Source: Terfezia claveryi
Lineage: Eukaryota; Ascomycota; Pezizomycetes; Pezizales; Pezizaceae
Direction of reading: 5' to 3'
Assembly: GCA_015179025.1 (NCBI GenBank)
Contig: WHUX01000098.1
Coordinates: 62,001 to 126,000 of the forward strand
Length of the DNA stretch: 64,000 nt
Part shown: positions 24,770 to 34,817 of the stretch, one piece after another
Layout: each line of letters opens with the position of its first letter
How positions within the stretch are numbered: the first letter of the stretch is position 1
Notes under the pieces: model-generated
Told to the model about the DNA's origin: nothing
Seen by the model: only the letters and a program-made list of their open reading frames with translations
Databases searched by the model: none
Translations under genes and position numbers: made by a program

Positions 24770-25001
24770 TTTATATATATATATATATATTTTTTTTAAA
24801 TAAAAACATTCATTACTCATATTCGGTCCCAGTAAGGGTATCATGAGGAGCCACCCGGAAATCCAGGTGGATTCAGGACAAGACAAGTTAATCTGCCAAG
24901 TCCGGCGCCGTCAACATACAAAGTGAGAAGGGAAAAACAGCGGCGAGGCTCTCCCGTACTGTCGCTAACCGGCAATGCCAGATGAACCCGAAGGTCCTGA
25001 C
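24770..25001 (-). mobile_element. LINE A 3'-end fragment (copy 1)
   Basis: A T-run and (TA)n stretch is followed by the antisense LINE A tail (ATGAGGAGCCACCCGGAAAT, then GTTAATCTGCC) and 3' UTR. This copy was entered by copy 2 at 25002. A few bases of it may continue after 34287, but its far end is unclear. It is more diverged than the other copies, including in the tail hairpin. Confidence 0.7.
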
Positions 25002-26014
25002 TTTTTTTTTTTTATTTTTTTTTTAAACTAGTTACTACCTATGCGGCCCCGTTAGGGGGGCCATGAGGAGCCACCCAGAAACCTGGGTGGATTGAAGGAT
25101 AAGGCAAGTTAATCTGCCAGACCCGCGCGAGATAAATACACAGAGAAAAGAACCGAACGAGGCCCCATGCTGTCACTAACGAACTAGCCGATGACCCGGA
25201 GGCCTGACTGAGCCTCGGTCCCTAACCTCATGAACTGTAAGAAAAGCAGAAGAGAGTGAACTAGTGAATCAAAAACCAAAGGGAACTCGTGAAGGCTGAA
25301 ACTCATGGACAAATGTGACCTGACTGATAAGGGGACTCGTGATAATGACAGAGACTGTGAAATGGAGAACTAATATGAAGGGATCGAACAACTTGTGATT
25401 ATGTGAGCTCATGATATAAGAGCTTGAAAAATGCCTCGGTGGCCTCATATGTCTCTTCCCCCTCTTTCCTCCACTCCGGCCTGTTCGAGCTCCTCCCAGC
25501 TGCTCCTCCCGCCTAGGAGTAATTTTCTGATGCGGCTGAAACGTGGGCAGGCGAACGTGATGTGATCACCTGTCTCTGATGGGTAGCCGCATGTGCATTC
25601 TGGTGCCCTTGTGCCATAGCTCGCTCTTGTACGTGCCCTCTTTCGTATAGCTTTGGAGGCTGCTCGTAGGCCTCCTTCTATTGCCGTGCGAGCTTTGCAT
25701 GTCAGGGTGCCTAGGTGGGACTCAAGATTGGCGTTGCGGTCCACTCTCTCATTGCCTTGAATTCCAATGTGTCCTCTGATCCATGATAGCCGGAGGTCCC
25801 TGTGGGGGTTGTCGGTTAACGTGGATTTGATTTCTTTCTCTATGTTGGACTTGGGAGGAGAGCCTAGGCTCAAATTATGAACTGCCTGGACTACTGCTTG
25901 GGAATCTGACAGGATATTGGCAAGCATATCCGAACTTTCTTTCTGTAAAGCAAGCAGCATTGCATATAGTTTACCGTCTGCTACTGTAGCCTGATTACCT
26001 AGGAAGTCCCAGTA

Positions 26015-26720
26015 CAGAGATCTCTCGTTACAAGCATACGCTCCGGACCAGATGAAGTATGCTTGTAACCAATATATTCTTATATCTAGAGAAACAGAAA
26101 TAAAGGTAGAGCGAGCAAGGAAAGGTTACAAAATGGGATAATAAATGCCAGACATCCAAATAACAAGTATGAACAGTGATAATATTAAATAAATAAATAA
26201 ATATAAATGAGCAGAAGGGATATGTATGAGGAGGAGGAGGCTGGACCCAGCACAAAGTCAGTAATCCTGCGTTAAATAAACATGGTGACTTCTGTGCTGA
26301 ACTGCGCTGAACCTCAAGAGTTTCAGTGCGTCTTTTCTCCCGCTTGAGGACATCTTGCAGTGATGTTGTCGCTCACTCTTGTCGTTGCAGAACATGCGGA
26401 GATCCATAAGCAGTAGGCATTTGAGCCCATTGGGTAAATCGTGGTAAGTAGTCTGGTTGGCACTACCGTCGGTAAATAGTAAGCTTGTTCTTAGTATGTT
26501 AGATTGAACTCTTATGTTGCTTCATGTTATTTCTTATCGATAAACATACCGAATATGGCAAGGCGCTTCTCTTGTTACAAGCATATGTATGGTGACTAAG
26601 CCAAAAAAATAAGAATATTCTAGTAACAAAAATATGCTTATTTACTATGTGGGACTGCCGAAGGTATGCTTGTAACCAATATATGCTTATATCTGATATG
26701 CTTGTAACGAGAGATCTCTG
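26015..26720. mobile_element. pogo-type MITE, 706 bp, TA target site
   Basis: Perfect terminal inverted repeats of 24 bp begin CAGAGATCTCTCGTTACAAG and are flanked by TA (26013-26014, 26721-26722). The interrupted LINE A copy 2 sequence is continuous across the insertion. Subterminal copies of GCTTGTAACCAATATAT occur near both ends. No intact transposase is present. CAG...CTG ends with a TA duplication are typical of pogo/Fot-type Tc1-mariner elements. The interior shares blocks with the relic at 43749-44520, which still encodes part of a pogo-like DNA-binding domain. Confidence 0.85.
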
Positions 26721-26843
26721 TAATTCGCTAACTGGCCTCCTGTTCTGTTCTCGCTGTGGACTCTGCTAGCTATCTCGTTCCCACGTCCAGTGCCGTCCAT
26801 GGTGCAGTTAGGAACCATCCTGGTGAATGCAATTGCGTTCGTA

Positions 26844-26854
26844 GGTTCGAATCC
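26844..26854 (+). promoter_or_regulatory. Pol III B box of the SINE-like head
   Basis: GGTTCGAATCC matches the B-box consensus exactly and lies 44 bp after the A-box-like TGGTGCAGTTAGG, a spacing close to that of tRNA genes. It would serve as the internal promoter. Confidence 0.7.
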
Positions 26855-27400
26855 TGCCTCCCTCAAAAAGATTTCCTAACAGCCAAGGAGCACGGGTTTG
26901 TCCTAAGAGGTTTCCCCCGTGCTTAGTCAGTGAAGTTCATACTGAGACTAGTCCCGAATGGGCCTTGGTAGTGGAGGATGGATTTTTTTTTTTTTTTTTT
27001 TTAAATACTCAGTACTCCTATACAGTCCCGTAGGGGGGCTATGAGGAGCCACGCGGAAGCTCGGTGGATTCAAGGGTCAGGCAAGTTAATCTGCCAGACC
27101 CACGCAGAGTAAATACAAAACAAAACAAACAAAACAAACAAAACAAAAAAAAACAAAAAAAAAAAAACACCCAACAAAACAAAACAAAAAAAAAAAAAAA
27201 AAAAAAAAAAAACCCTAAAACCCAAAAGAGATACTGCCCCGTGCTGTCACTAACGGACTTAGCCGATGACTCGAAAGCCTAACTGGGCTCGCCTACTGGG
27301 TGGCTATGAAACTATGAATGTAAGTGGCTAAAATCAGAACTGTAGACAAAGGGGACTTGTAATGATTCTGAGGACGTGACTGTGAAACATTGACTATGTA

Positions 27401-30400
27401 CTAAGTGAGCTCTCGGAATAAAAGCCCAAAAAAGGCCTCCGTGGCCTCATACGTTTCCTCCCCCTCCTTTCTCCATACCGGTTTGTCGAGATCCTCCCAG
27501 TTGCTCTTTTTCCCCAAAAGTGTTCTCCGGTAATGATCGAAGCATGGGCACTTGAATACGATATGCTCGCCTGTCTCGGTGGGGTGTCCGCATGCGCATA
27601 TTACTGAGTCTGCTTTACCGACATGGTGGAGCCAGCTTTTCTGAGGACCTCTGTTTGATCATAACCAAGTGTAGGCTGAGAGGGCATGGTGGTTCCATTC
27701 CGTCCTTCTCATGCCATGCCCTGCTCTGGTTCTTGCTTCCTTCCTCATAGCTTTAGAGGACGCCCGGAGACCCCCTTCTGTAACTGTCCATTCCTGGCCT
27801 GTGAATTCCCCCCAATGCGACTAGAGGCTTGCGGTCCGGTCTGCCTTCTTATTACCTGGGATGCCTAGGTGGCCCCTAACCCAAGATATCTGCGTGTCCC
27901 TGTGTGGGTTGCTTGTTAAGAGGGACTTGATACTGCTTTCGATGCCTGATCTGGGGGGGGAACCTAAACTCATATTGTAGACTGCTTGGATTGCTGCTTG
28001 GGAGTCTGACAAGATTGCTAACATATCCACGTCTTCCTTGTGGAGGGCTAGTTGCATAGTGAAGAGTTCGCCATCTGCTACTGTGGCTCGGTCTTCTAGG
28101 TAATCTCCGTAATCATCGGGAGAGCCTCCTGTCCGGTCCTCGCTGTGAACTCTACTTGCTACTAAACCTTTTCTTCCCGTACCGTCCGTATAGTACACTC
28201 TCCAACCCTTCTCCTGGATTGAACCTATGCCTGCTGCCCAATGACCTAGGTGCTTGGAAAGCTCGGATTTGGGGTCTATAATTACCCTGTAGATCAGTGG
28301 GAAGGGTGTTGTGTCCTCCCTGTTGCCCCATGATAGTTCTGTAGAGTCTGCCCCGCTTAGATGGAAGGCTTCTGATATTAGAGTCCTTGTCTGGTGTAGG
28401 TCCCTGCTGGCCAGCCATGATGTGTCATCCTCGATATAGGCTCTTACCTGCTGGTCCCCTGTTCTAATTGCTCTTGCTACCCAGCAGCGCTTCATATCCT
28501 CTATCTTGTCTTGGAGGGGTTCAACATTTGTGATCCAGCCTAGCGTTTGATGCCTTGAGCCATGGTAACCTCCTGTAATCTTCCGTAGGGCTTGATACTC
28601 GAGGCGTTGCATAGGTTGCAGGAGTCCTTGATATTGTGAATTCCAGAGCTCTGCTCCCCATATAAAGATGCTTCGTATACATCCTGTGTAAAGGGATCTG
28701 AGGCTCATTGGGCTTACCCCTCCGTTCTGGTTGTCTAAGCTAGTTAGTACCTTTAACATGGTAGACGCCTTGAGTGTCCTTTGTTTGATGTGGCTTTTCC
28801 ATAAGAAGTTACTGGCTACCGTGATTCCTAAAGTCTTGCAGTAACCGATCTTGCCTTTGTTGTGGAAGTCGAGCCTGGATTCCTTGTTTGGATCCCATTG
28901 GAGTTCATCCTCTTTTGCTACCGAGTCTAGTATGTTGGTAACTTGCTTGACTAGCTCGTTGTGTGCTCTAGTGCTAAGGCTGCTTGTGATTAGGGGGTTT
29001 ATATCATCAACATATGAGAAAAGCTGGATGCTATAGGGTGTCAGCTTTGGGATCCTTGCCAATGTCGTATTTGCTCTAGTACTTCTGAGGTGGCCCAATG
29101 GAGAGCTTGGATATGCAAGTGTAGCTCTGTTAAGGGTATTGCCTATGTATATAAGCCAGAGGACTAGTGAAAGCGGACTGCTATGGAGAGCCCCTTGGTC
29201 CATCCGTCCTTCTCCTCTAATACGGCTATCCCAGAGCACTGGAAAGGATCGGGGTTGTAGGAACCTGTTGATGAACTGTACCGTCCTGTGTGGGATGTTG
29301 TTTTTAACCAGGATGTCCAGAAGTTTGTTGGTTCTTATATTATTGAATGCCGAAACTATGTCTTTTCCTAGTAGTGTGGCTTTCTTCTTATCTTGAATGG
29401 CCTTTTCTGCTGTTGAAATGGTAAGCATTATTGCATCGATGGCTGATCTGCCTTTGCGTAAGCCATATTGTAGAGGATGGAAGAGGTTTGTTGTATGTTG
29501 GAGCTCGTCAGCTATTAGCTTCTCCGGGATCTTGCCTATCGTATTGGAAAGGACTATTGGCCTCCATCCTTTTACCTCCGAGTGGTTCTTCCCTGGCTTT
29601 GGGATCATTATCATAGAGAGGTTTCTCCATGGTAGTGGGGGAGACACTTTGCCTTCTGCTACTCTGGCCATGTCGTTGATTAAAGCCATGCCTAGGGGGG
29701 TGTCCTTGATCATCTTGATCAGGCGGTAAGAGATGAGGTCTGGTCCTGCGGCCGAGGAGTTAGAAGTCCTGCTTAGAGCTTGTAGTACTTTTAGGATTGT
29801 TCGTTGGTCTGCCGTTTGGTAATGTATCGGGGACTCAGCGATTACAGGTGTAGAGGGAGGTGTAGTAGAGTGTTCTTTTGTCACGAGATGGTGCTTCTGG
29901 AAAGCTTGTAACTTTTCCTGGTCGGTCAAGAGAGTCTTTTTGTCTTTGTCGATTAGGACTCCCATTGTTAGGGTAAACCTGAATGGGTCTCTTGCTACCC
30001 TTGCGACGTCCCATAAGTGTCTTTGACCTTGCTCCTCTAAGAATTTCTTCCAGCACGCTTGTTTTTTCCTCCTAATTAGCTTTTTGAACTTGCGGCTTTC
30101 CTCTTGGTATCCTCCCCCTCCTTCTTTTCCTGCTTCTCTTGTTCTTTCCATTTGCATCTGTACTTCTGCGTCCCACCACTTCTTACTTCTACAAGATGCT
30201 GATTTATGGATTAGATGTTCTTGAATGAGTTCTTGGAGGACTTGATAGGCTTCTCCAAAGTAGAGTGGTTGAAATGGGCCTATGCCTTCCGATGTACCTT
30301 TTCTTTCTATGTACTCCTGCCACCAAGTCCAATTAATAGTTGTGTATTGCCGTGTTTCTGGTATGGTGGCATTAATGTATCCTGATATAACTGCGTGGTC

Positions 30401-31147
30401 CGATCTGATCCATGAGAGGTGGAGTGGTGACTCTTTCCAAGAGATTTCCATCCCTTTGAAAACTAAGTCTAATAGACTTTTACTGGTACCTCGCTGGAAT
30501 GAATGTACTTGGTAGTGGACTATCTAAGTGAGGTGGTTGGTATACAACCACTCCTATAGTGTATCCCTACGGTTTGTTCTCTGGCCCCCCCATGACGGAT
30601 AGTGGGCATTGAAGTCTCCCATTATTAGTGAGCGGGTGCCAATAGGTATTTGGTTGAGTTCTGACTCGAGTACTGTAGTTGAATCTTTTCCATTGAAGTA
30701 GATACCTGTGACTGTGATTGAGCTGAGCTTTATCTGGTTAGTGTTGTGACTAACATTCTGGCAGAAGGCTTTATAGTGTCTGTTAGCTACATAACCTGCG
30801 ATTCTGCTATGGCTGTAAAGAGTAGAGATGCATCTAAAGCTCGGGTGGTTGGTTGTTCGTGCTCCTTCTGGAGTGTTGTAGATTACCGGTTCTCCTATGA
30901 AAATGATGTCTACTTCCTTGTTGCTTTCCAGGAAGGCATGGGTGTTGATCCCGCTGTTATTGACGTTACAATAAGAAACTAAAACTCGGCCTCTCCCCCC
31001 CTCTTTCCTCTTGCTATATGATCCCCCTCTCTTCTGGGCGCTTGTGGGCCTAGTATTCATCAAGGCGGCGATTTCCCTTGCGGGCTGTAGGAAAGTGCCT
31101 CCAGTTTCCACGGCTTCTGTTTCGGCGTTCCTTGTCCTTATTTCCAT
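27401..31147 (-). pseudogene. LINE A ORF2 polyprotein: endonuclease, reverse transcriptase, RNase H
   Basis: Read from 31147 to the stop at 27401-27403 in one frame broken by four stops: two near 30554-30510 (TAG), TAG at 27821-27823 (Gln in the sister copy) and TGA about 150 bases further on, shared with copy 5. The APE-type endonuclease region holds CNVNNSGINTHAF, FIGEPV and MGDFNAHYPSWGG. The reverse transcriptase has GKDIVSAFNN and the catalytic SYVDDINPL, but the conserved QGAPQGSPLSPV is changed to QGALHSSPLSLV. RNase H carries its acidic residues in YTDGTG, DGELF, LSDSQAA and GNKKAD. The C-terminus has C-A-C-G-H-P-T-E-T-G-E-H and a last Cys. This would act in the nucleus by target-primed reverse transcription; this copy is dead. 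Confidence 0.85.
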
Positions 31148-31384
31148 ATTTCACGTCGTTGACGCGGCGGTAGCAGTCTTCCGCTCCGTGGTTGCTCCCT
31201 TCGTAGTAGGTGCAGTGTACCTCGTTGGAGATTGGCTGTGGGCTCTGTGTGGGGCGCGGTTCCGAGACTGTGTGTCCGAGAGTGTCTATGTAGTAGGCCT
31301 TGTCTTTGTGTCGTTCATAGATAAAGGCTTTCAAATTCAGGCCTGGGATGGGGATGGGGAGTGGGTAGTCTAGTTTGGCCAAGT
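31050..31384 (-). pseudogene. LINE A ORF1 C-terminal fragment (Gag-like)
   Basis: The last part of ORF1, ending at 31050, overlaps the start of ORF2. It contains one zinc-knuckle motif of CCHC form, C-T-Y-[C]-E-G-S-N-H-x4-C, in which the second Cys is Tyr (CTYY). This is a TGC to TAC change, so metal binding is probably lost in this copy. The basic C-terminus (KDKERRNRSRGNWRH) fits RNA binding. The frame is cut off by 5' truncation at 31384. Confidence 0.65.
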
Positions 31385-31819
31385 TAGTGGAGGATGGAGT
31401 GCGCTCTTGAATCCACCGGGCTTCCGCGTGGCTCCTCATAGTCCCCCTTACGGGGCTGCATAGGAGTACTGAGTTTTAAAAAAAAAAAAAAACACGTCCA
31501 GTGCCGTCCGTGAATCATACCCGCCAGCCTTCTTCTAGAATTGTACCTATCTTAGCTGCCCAAATACCTAAAACTTTGGAGTTCTCGGATTTGGGGTCGA
31601 GGATTTCTTCGTAGATGATTGGGAAGGGGACTGTATCATCTCTGTCGCCCCAAGATATGTCCTCTGGGTGCAGGCTGCTTAAAGGAAGAGGGGAACGAGA
31701 AGCTCAGCATTGGCGGGAGGGTCCCAATAGTTGACGTTCCGGTTGTGGATTTGGGCTTGGCGAGAGACTCGAAGCCTGACCGGTGGGTAAGGAAGATAGC
31801 AGAGCTAAGGAGGACGCCG

Positions 31820-32402
31820 TGGTAGTTTATACGGACGGCAGTATGAGCGAGGAGGGAAGGGTGGGGGGGGGATGGTGCTCTGAAGGGGGCGGTCTAATGG
31901 CAGCGTGGGAATGGGACGCATGTGCACAGTTTGGGACGGTGAGGTCGGGGGCATAAGGAAGGCATTGGAGAAGGCCCCTCTGGAATGGAAAATCCTCATC
32001 CTAACGGACTCCCAGGCGGCCTTAGCAGCAATCAGGAAAGCAGGTAAGAGGGGGAAAGCCAGGACGGCGGATTTGAGGAAGGCGGTCCTGGAGATAAGGA
32101 ACAGGCAGGAGGCCCTAGGGCGGGAGGCCGTCAAAATAGGCTGGGTCAAGGCACACGTGGGCATACCCGGCAATGAACAGGCCGACGCTTTGGCTAAAGC
32201 GGGGGCGGAGGACCGGTACCTGGACAACCCCCTGATCACGGATGGGGGCCTGAAGCAAGAATGGAGAAGAAGGCGGGAGGCGGAGAGAAGGGTAGAAGGC
32301 ACAGGCGGAGGTAGGGTGGTGAGGTGGGGAAGGAAGGCCAGAGTCAACTATGTCCATTGCCGCACGGGGAAGGGCAACCTCCAATCGTGGCGGGCAAAAC
32401 TA
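31820..32402 (+). pseudogene. LINE B RNase H domain fragment
   Basis: Two frames together give a type I RNase H fold signature: Asp in YTDGS, Glu in WDGEV, Asp in LTDSQAA, then WVKAHVGIPGNEQAD with the His and the last Asp. The frame changes between the first and second acidic residues at the run of G near 31861-31870. The coding sequence is cut at 32402 by a LINE A insertion and resumes at 32721. Confidence 0.75.
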
Positions 32403-32720
32403 CACAGCAGTTTATTCACGAGTTCCCTTTTGTTTCAGATAAGAGTCATAAGAGTTAGTCCGTTTAGTTCATCTCTCTTTTCCGCGAATCCCTCAGTTTT
32501 TCAAGTTGGGTTGAGGCTCAGTCAGGCCTCCGGGTCATCGGCCAGTCCGTTAATGACAGCAGGGAGCCTCGTCTCTGTTCGTGGACGTGTACTTAGTTTG
32601 CGTGAAGTTGGCAGATTAACTTGCCTTTCTCTTGAATCCACCGGGCTTCCGCGTGGCTCCTCATAGCCCCCCTAACGGGGCTGCATAGGAGTACCAAGTA
32701 TTTAAAAAAAAAAAAAAAAA
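32403..32720 (+). mobile_element. LINE A 3'-UTR insertion inside LINE B
   Basis: From CACAGCAGTTTATTCACGAG onward this matches the 3' UTR of LINE A copy f (39500-39800), ending with the hairpin tail and poly(A). LINE B coding resumes directly after it. The flanking repeat is ACTA, extended by A residues shared with the poly(A), so TSD length is ambiguous. Confidence 0.8.
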
Positions 32721-33314
32721 ACTAGATGACACAGTTGACCCCACATGCCGCACTTGCGATCGGCATGTGGAGACGGGCAAGCATGTTGCCTTGGTCTGCC
32801 CACGGGGGGAGGAGATTGGCAGGAGGTGAGGGAGCTGGGAGGAGATGGATGAGCGGGGGAAGTGGCTCAAGAAGGTGAGGGACGGGGGGAGGGAAACCAC
32901 CGTCGACCTGGTAGAAACCTTCTTCTCCAATCTCGACCTGAGATGAGCCTCGGCTTAAACGGGGCGTGGCGGGGGATGATATATTTTTAAGCTCGGCGGG
33001 GAGGCCGGACAGCGGGCGTGGCGGGGGAAGGGGGGTTTTTCTGCTTTTCCTTGGTTCGGGAGGTAGGGCGTTTATGCAGCCCGTCGTCTCGTGGGTGTAC
33101 CAAGTCTTCTAAGATGAGGGAACGAGACCGTCTCATAGCCTTAGGCTTCACAGACGTACAGACTCAAAAAAAAAAAAAAAAAAATGTCCTCTGGGTCTGC
33201 GCTACTTGAGAAGAATGCCTCCGAGATCACTATTCTTGTTAGGTGTAAGTCATTGCACTTGGGAGGGGTCCCTTTCTAAGTAGGATCTAATTGCCTTATC
33301 TCCTGTCCTTATGG

Positions 33315-33375
33315 GCCCCCCTAACGGGGCCGCATAGGTAGTAACTAGTTTAAAAAAAAAAAAAAAAAAAAAAAA
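33315..33375 (+). mobile_element. Micro LINE A insertion, 61 bp
   Basis: Only the last 35 or so bases of LINE A (GCCCCCCTAACGGGGCCGCA, then TAGGTAGTAACTAG) plus poly(A) are present, flanked by an exact 14-bp TSD TCCTGTCCTTATGG (33301-33314, 33376-33389). It interrupts the reverse transcriptase/RNase H linker of LINE A copy 2. Confidence 0.88.
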
Positions 33376-34286
33376 TCCTGTCCTTATGGCTCTTGCTGCC
33401 CAGCATCGTTGCATGTCCACTAGTTTGCTATCTAGAGGTTCTATGTTGGCGATAAATCCCAGCTTTTGGTGACTGCTGCCATGATACCCTCCTGTGATCT
33501 TTCATAGAGCTGAGTACTCCAAGCATTGCATCAGTTCTAGTAGCCGAGGTGAGCCATTAAAAAGTTCCATCCCCCATGTGAAGATGCTGCGTATGCTGCC
33601 TGTATATAATGCCCTCAGAACTCTCGGACTCATTCCGCCATTTGAGTTACCTAAGCTGGTAAGGACTGAGAGCATCTGGGCTGCCTTGGTCGTGCGTTGT
33701 TCGATATGAGTCTTCCATGAGAAATTGCTGGCGATAGTGATACCTAGTGTCGTACTGTGCTTGATTTTCCCCTTAGAGTGGAAGTCTAGCTGTGTTTCCT
33801 TGGCTGGGTCCCATTGGAGCCTGTCTTCTTGTGCTGTTTCTTCTAGGATAGAGTTGACCCTGTGGACTAGATGCCGGTGACCTCTGGAGCTTAGGTTGCT
33901 GACGATCAGGGGGTTAATGTCATCTACATAAGAGAATAGCTGGATTGAGGTGCCCGAATCCCATCCTACAGCAAGTCCATTCCTGGTCCTAGGTCGTAAG
34001 GTTCTAGGCATGCCCTAATTCTCTTTATCTAATTTGACGGTGACCTTGTTGAGAGTATGGGCTATGTAGATCAGCCAGAGGACTGGAGAGAGGTGGCTGC
34101 CCTGAGGTGCCCCTTGGTCCATATGCCCTTGACCTCTGATGGAGCTGTCCCAGATGATGGGGACGTGGCGTGGTTGTAGGAAGCGACCAATGAACCTAAT
34201 TAGTCTGTCCGAAATATTCGCTTCCCTGAGTATCTGAAGTAGCCTCCGAGTGTTGACATTGTTGAATGCTGAGACTATATCCTGAC

Positions 34287-34803
34287 TGGAGCCCCCGCCC
34301 TGAGAGAGACAAAATTCTTGCGATAACTTGATACAGTGTTGTGCCGGATGAATCAATTTGGAGATATGCAACAGAAATACAGCATGAAATAATATATTCC
34401 CCGCAGTCCTAGGCCTACTCGAAGAGTGAAATTCATTTGACTTGCCTCATTCAGAACTTTGGCTTTTGTCCTCGCTTATACTGCCAATTCCCCAAAAAAT
34501 AATTAACTCCGGCTCCTTTGTTTCTTGCAATGTCCATGCCCTCAACAGCCAATGGCGAGGGTCATGTGCTGCAAAAGGGCGCCCAAGCCCGTTGAGGGAT
34601 GCAAAGACATAGGCTGGATCTCTATAAACCGTCCCGACCAAAGTAACTTTACGTCCCCTCTTTGTGCTTACGCTGTTCCCTTATCTCAACGAGTTAGAGT
34701 GGTATAAGTGGGCCCCGCAGTGGCCGGGCCTCTAGGCGCAAAAATAACACGTCAATCCATACACAACAATTCAATGACTTATCGAGTTCCTGTCGTATAA
34801 CCT
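34287..34803. other. Gap between LINE nests, no recognisable gene
   Basis: The first bases may be a remnant of LINE A copy 1. A 64-codon minus-strand frame at 34447-34641 (YRDPAYVFASLNGLGRPFAAHDPRHWLLRAWTLQE) resembles the RAWTLQE motif region of fungal HET-domain proteins, but it is too short and isolated to call a gene. Confidence 0.35.
34447..34641 (-). pseudogene. Possible HET-domain fragment
   Basis: The minus-strand frame contains RHWLLRAWTLQE and ends in ELIIFWG. HET-domain proteins (fungal heterokaryon-incompatibility factors) typically have a W-x-RAWTLQE motif where a conserved Arg-x-Trp-x-x-Gln-Glu follows the core. Only this piece remains, with no flanking HET blocks, so it is at best a relic. 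Confidence 0.4.
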
Positions 34804-34817
34804 AAAGCTGAACTCCT

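Larger units (their letters stand above)
26983..31384 (-). mobile_element. LINE A copy 3, 4.4 kb, longest copy in the window
   Basis: The poly(T) at 26983 marks the 3' end; the 5' end at 31384 is truncated inside ORF1. It is flanked by the 14-bp TSD TAGTGGAGGATGGA (26969-26982, 31385-31398), which lies in the SINE-like element. It carries the end of ORF1 (zinc-knuckle region) and a nearly full ORF2 (endonuclease, reverse transcriptase, RNase H, C-terminal Cys/His motif), then a 3' UTR with an A/C-rich simple repeat (27115-27215 as the complement) and the tail hairpin. Domain order fits the Tad clade of fungal non-LTR retrotransposons. Several in-frame stops make it non-autonomous. Confidence 0.88.
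26799..31492 (+). mobile_element. tRNA-headed SINE-like element with a LINE A tail (split by a LINE)
   Basis: Without the LINE inserted at 26983-31384 this is a 278-bp element ending in poly(A). It is flanked by the 17-bp TSD CACGTCCAGTGCCGTCC (26782-26798, 31493-31509), and it sits in LINE A copy 2, whose sequence reads through it. The head resembles a tRNA: an A-box-like TGGTGCAGTTAGG at 26800, a D stem GGTG/CATC, and a perfect B box GGTTCGAATCC (26844-26854) inside a T arm with stem GTAGG/CCTGC. A unique body of about 120 bp follows. From CTTGAATCCACCGGG at about 31405 the rest is the LINE A 3' tail, including its hairpin. This is the architecture of a tRNA-derived SINE mobilised by a partner LINE. 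Confidence 0.72.
31670..33183 (+). mobile_element. LINE B, 5'-truncated, RNase H and C-terminal region
   Basis: This is a second LINE family, unlike LINE A at the nucleotide level. It is flanked by the 13-bp TSD ATGTCCTCTGGGT (31657-31669, 33184-33196) in LINE A copy 2 and ends in poly(A). It encodes an RNase H domain with VYTDGSM, DGEVGGI, LTDSQAALAAI and AHVGIPGNEQAD, with a frameshift in the G-run near 31861-31870. After a LINE A tail insertion (32403-32720) the C-terminal motif CRTCDRHVETGKHVALVCP follows, then a G-rich 3' UTR ending GACGTACAGACTC and poly(A). The last 100-150 bp recur at 6.1, 21.4 and 48.0 kb. Confidence 0.85.
25002..34279 (-). mobile_element. LINE A copy 2, 5'-truncated, multiply interrupted
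   Basis: The poly(T) at 25002 begins a minus-strand LINE A that resumes after each later insertion: 25002-26012, 26721-26798, 31510-31669, 33197-33300 and 33390-34279, about 2.3 kb in total. The 3' part encodes the RNase H domain (LSDSQAVVQAV, then WIRGHIGIQGNERVD) at 25960-25445, with an internal deletion before CTCGYPSETGDH. The 5' part encodes reverse transcriptase (QDIVSAFNN, then QGAPQGSHLSPVLWLIY and SYVDDINPL) at 34279-33502. A 7-bp repeat TCCTGAC (24995-25001, 34280-34286) may be its TSD. It is a dead host element for a MITE, the SINE, LINE B and a 61-bp LINE A insertion. Confidence 0.75.
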
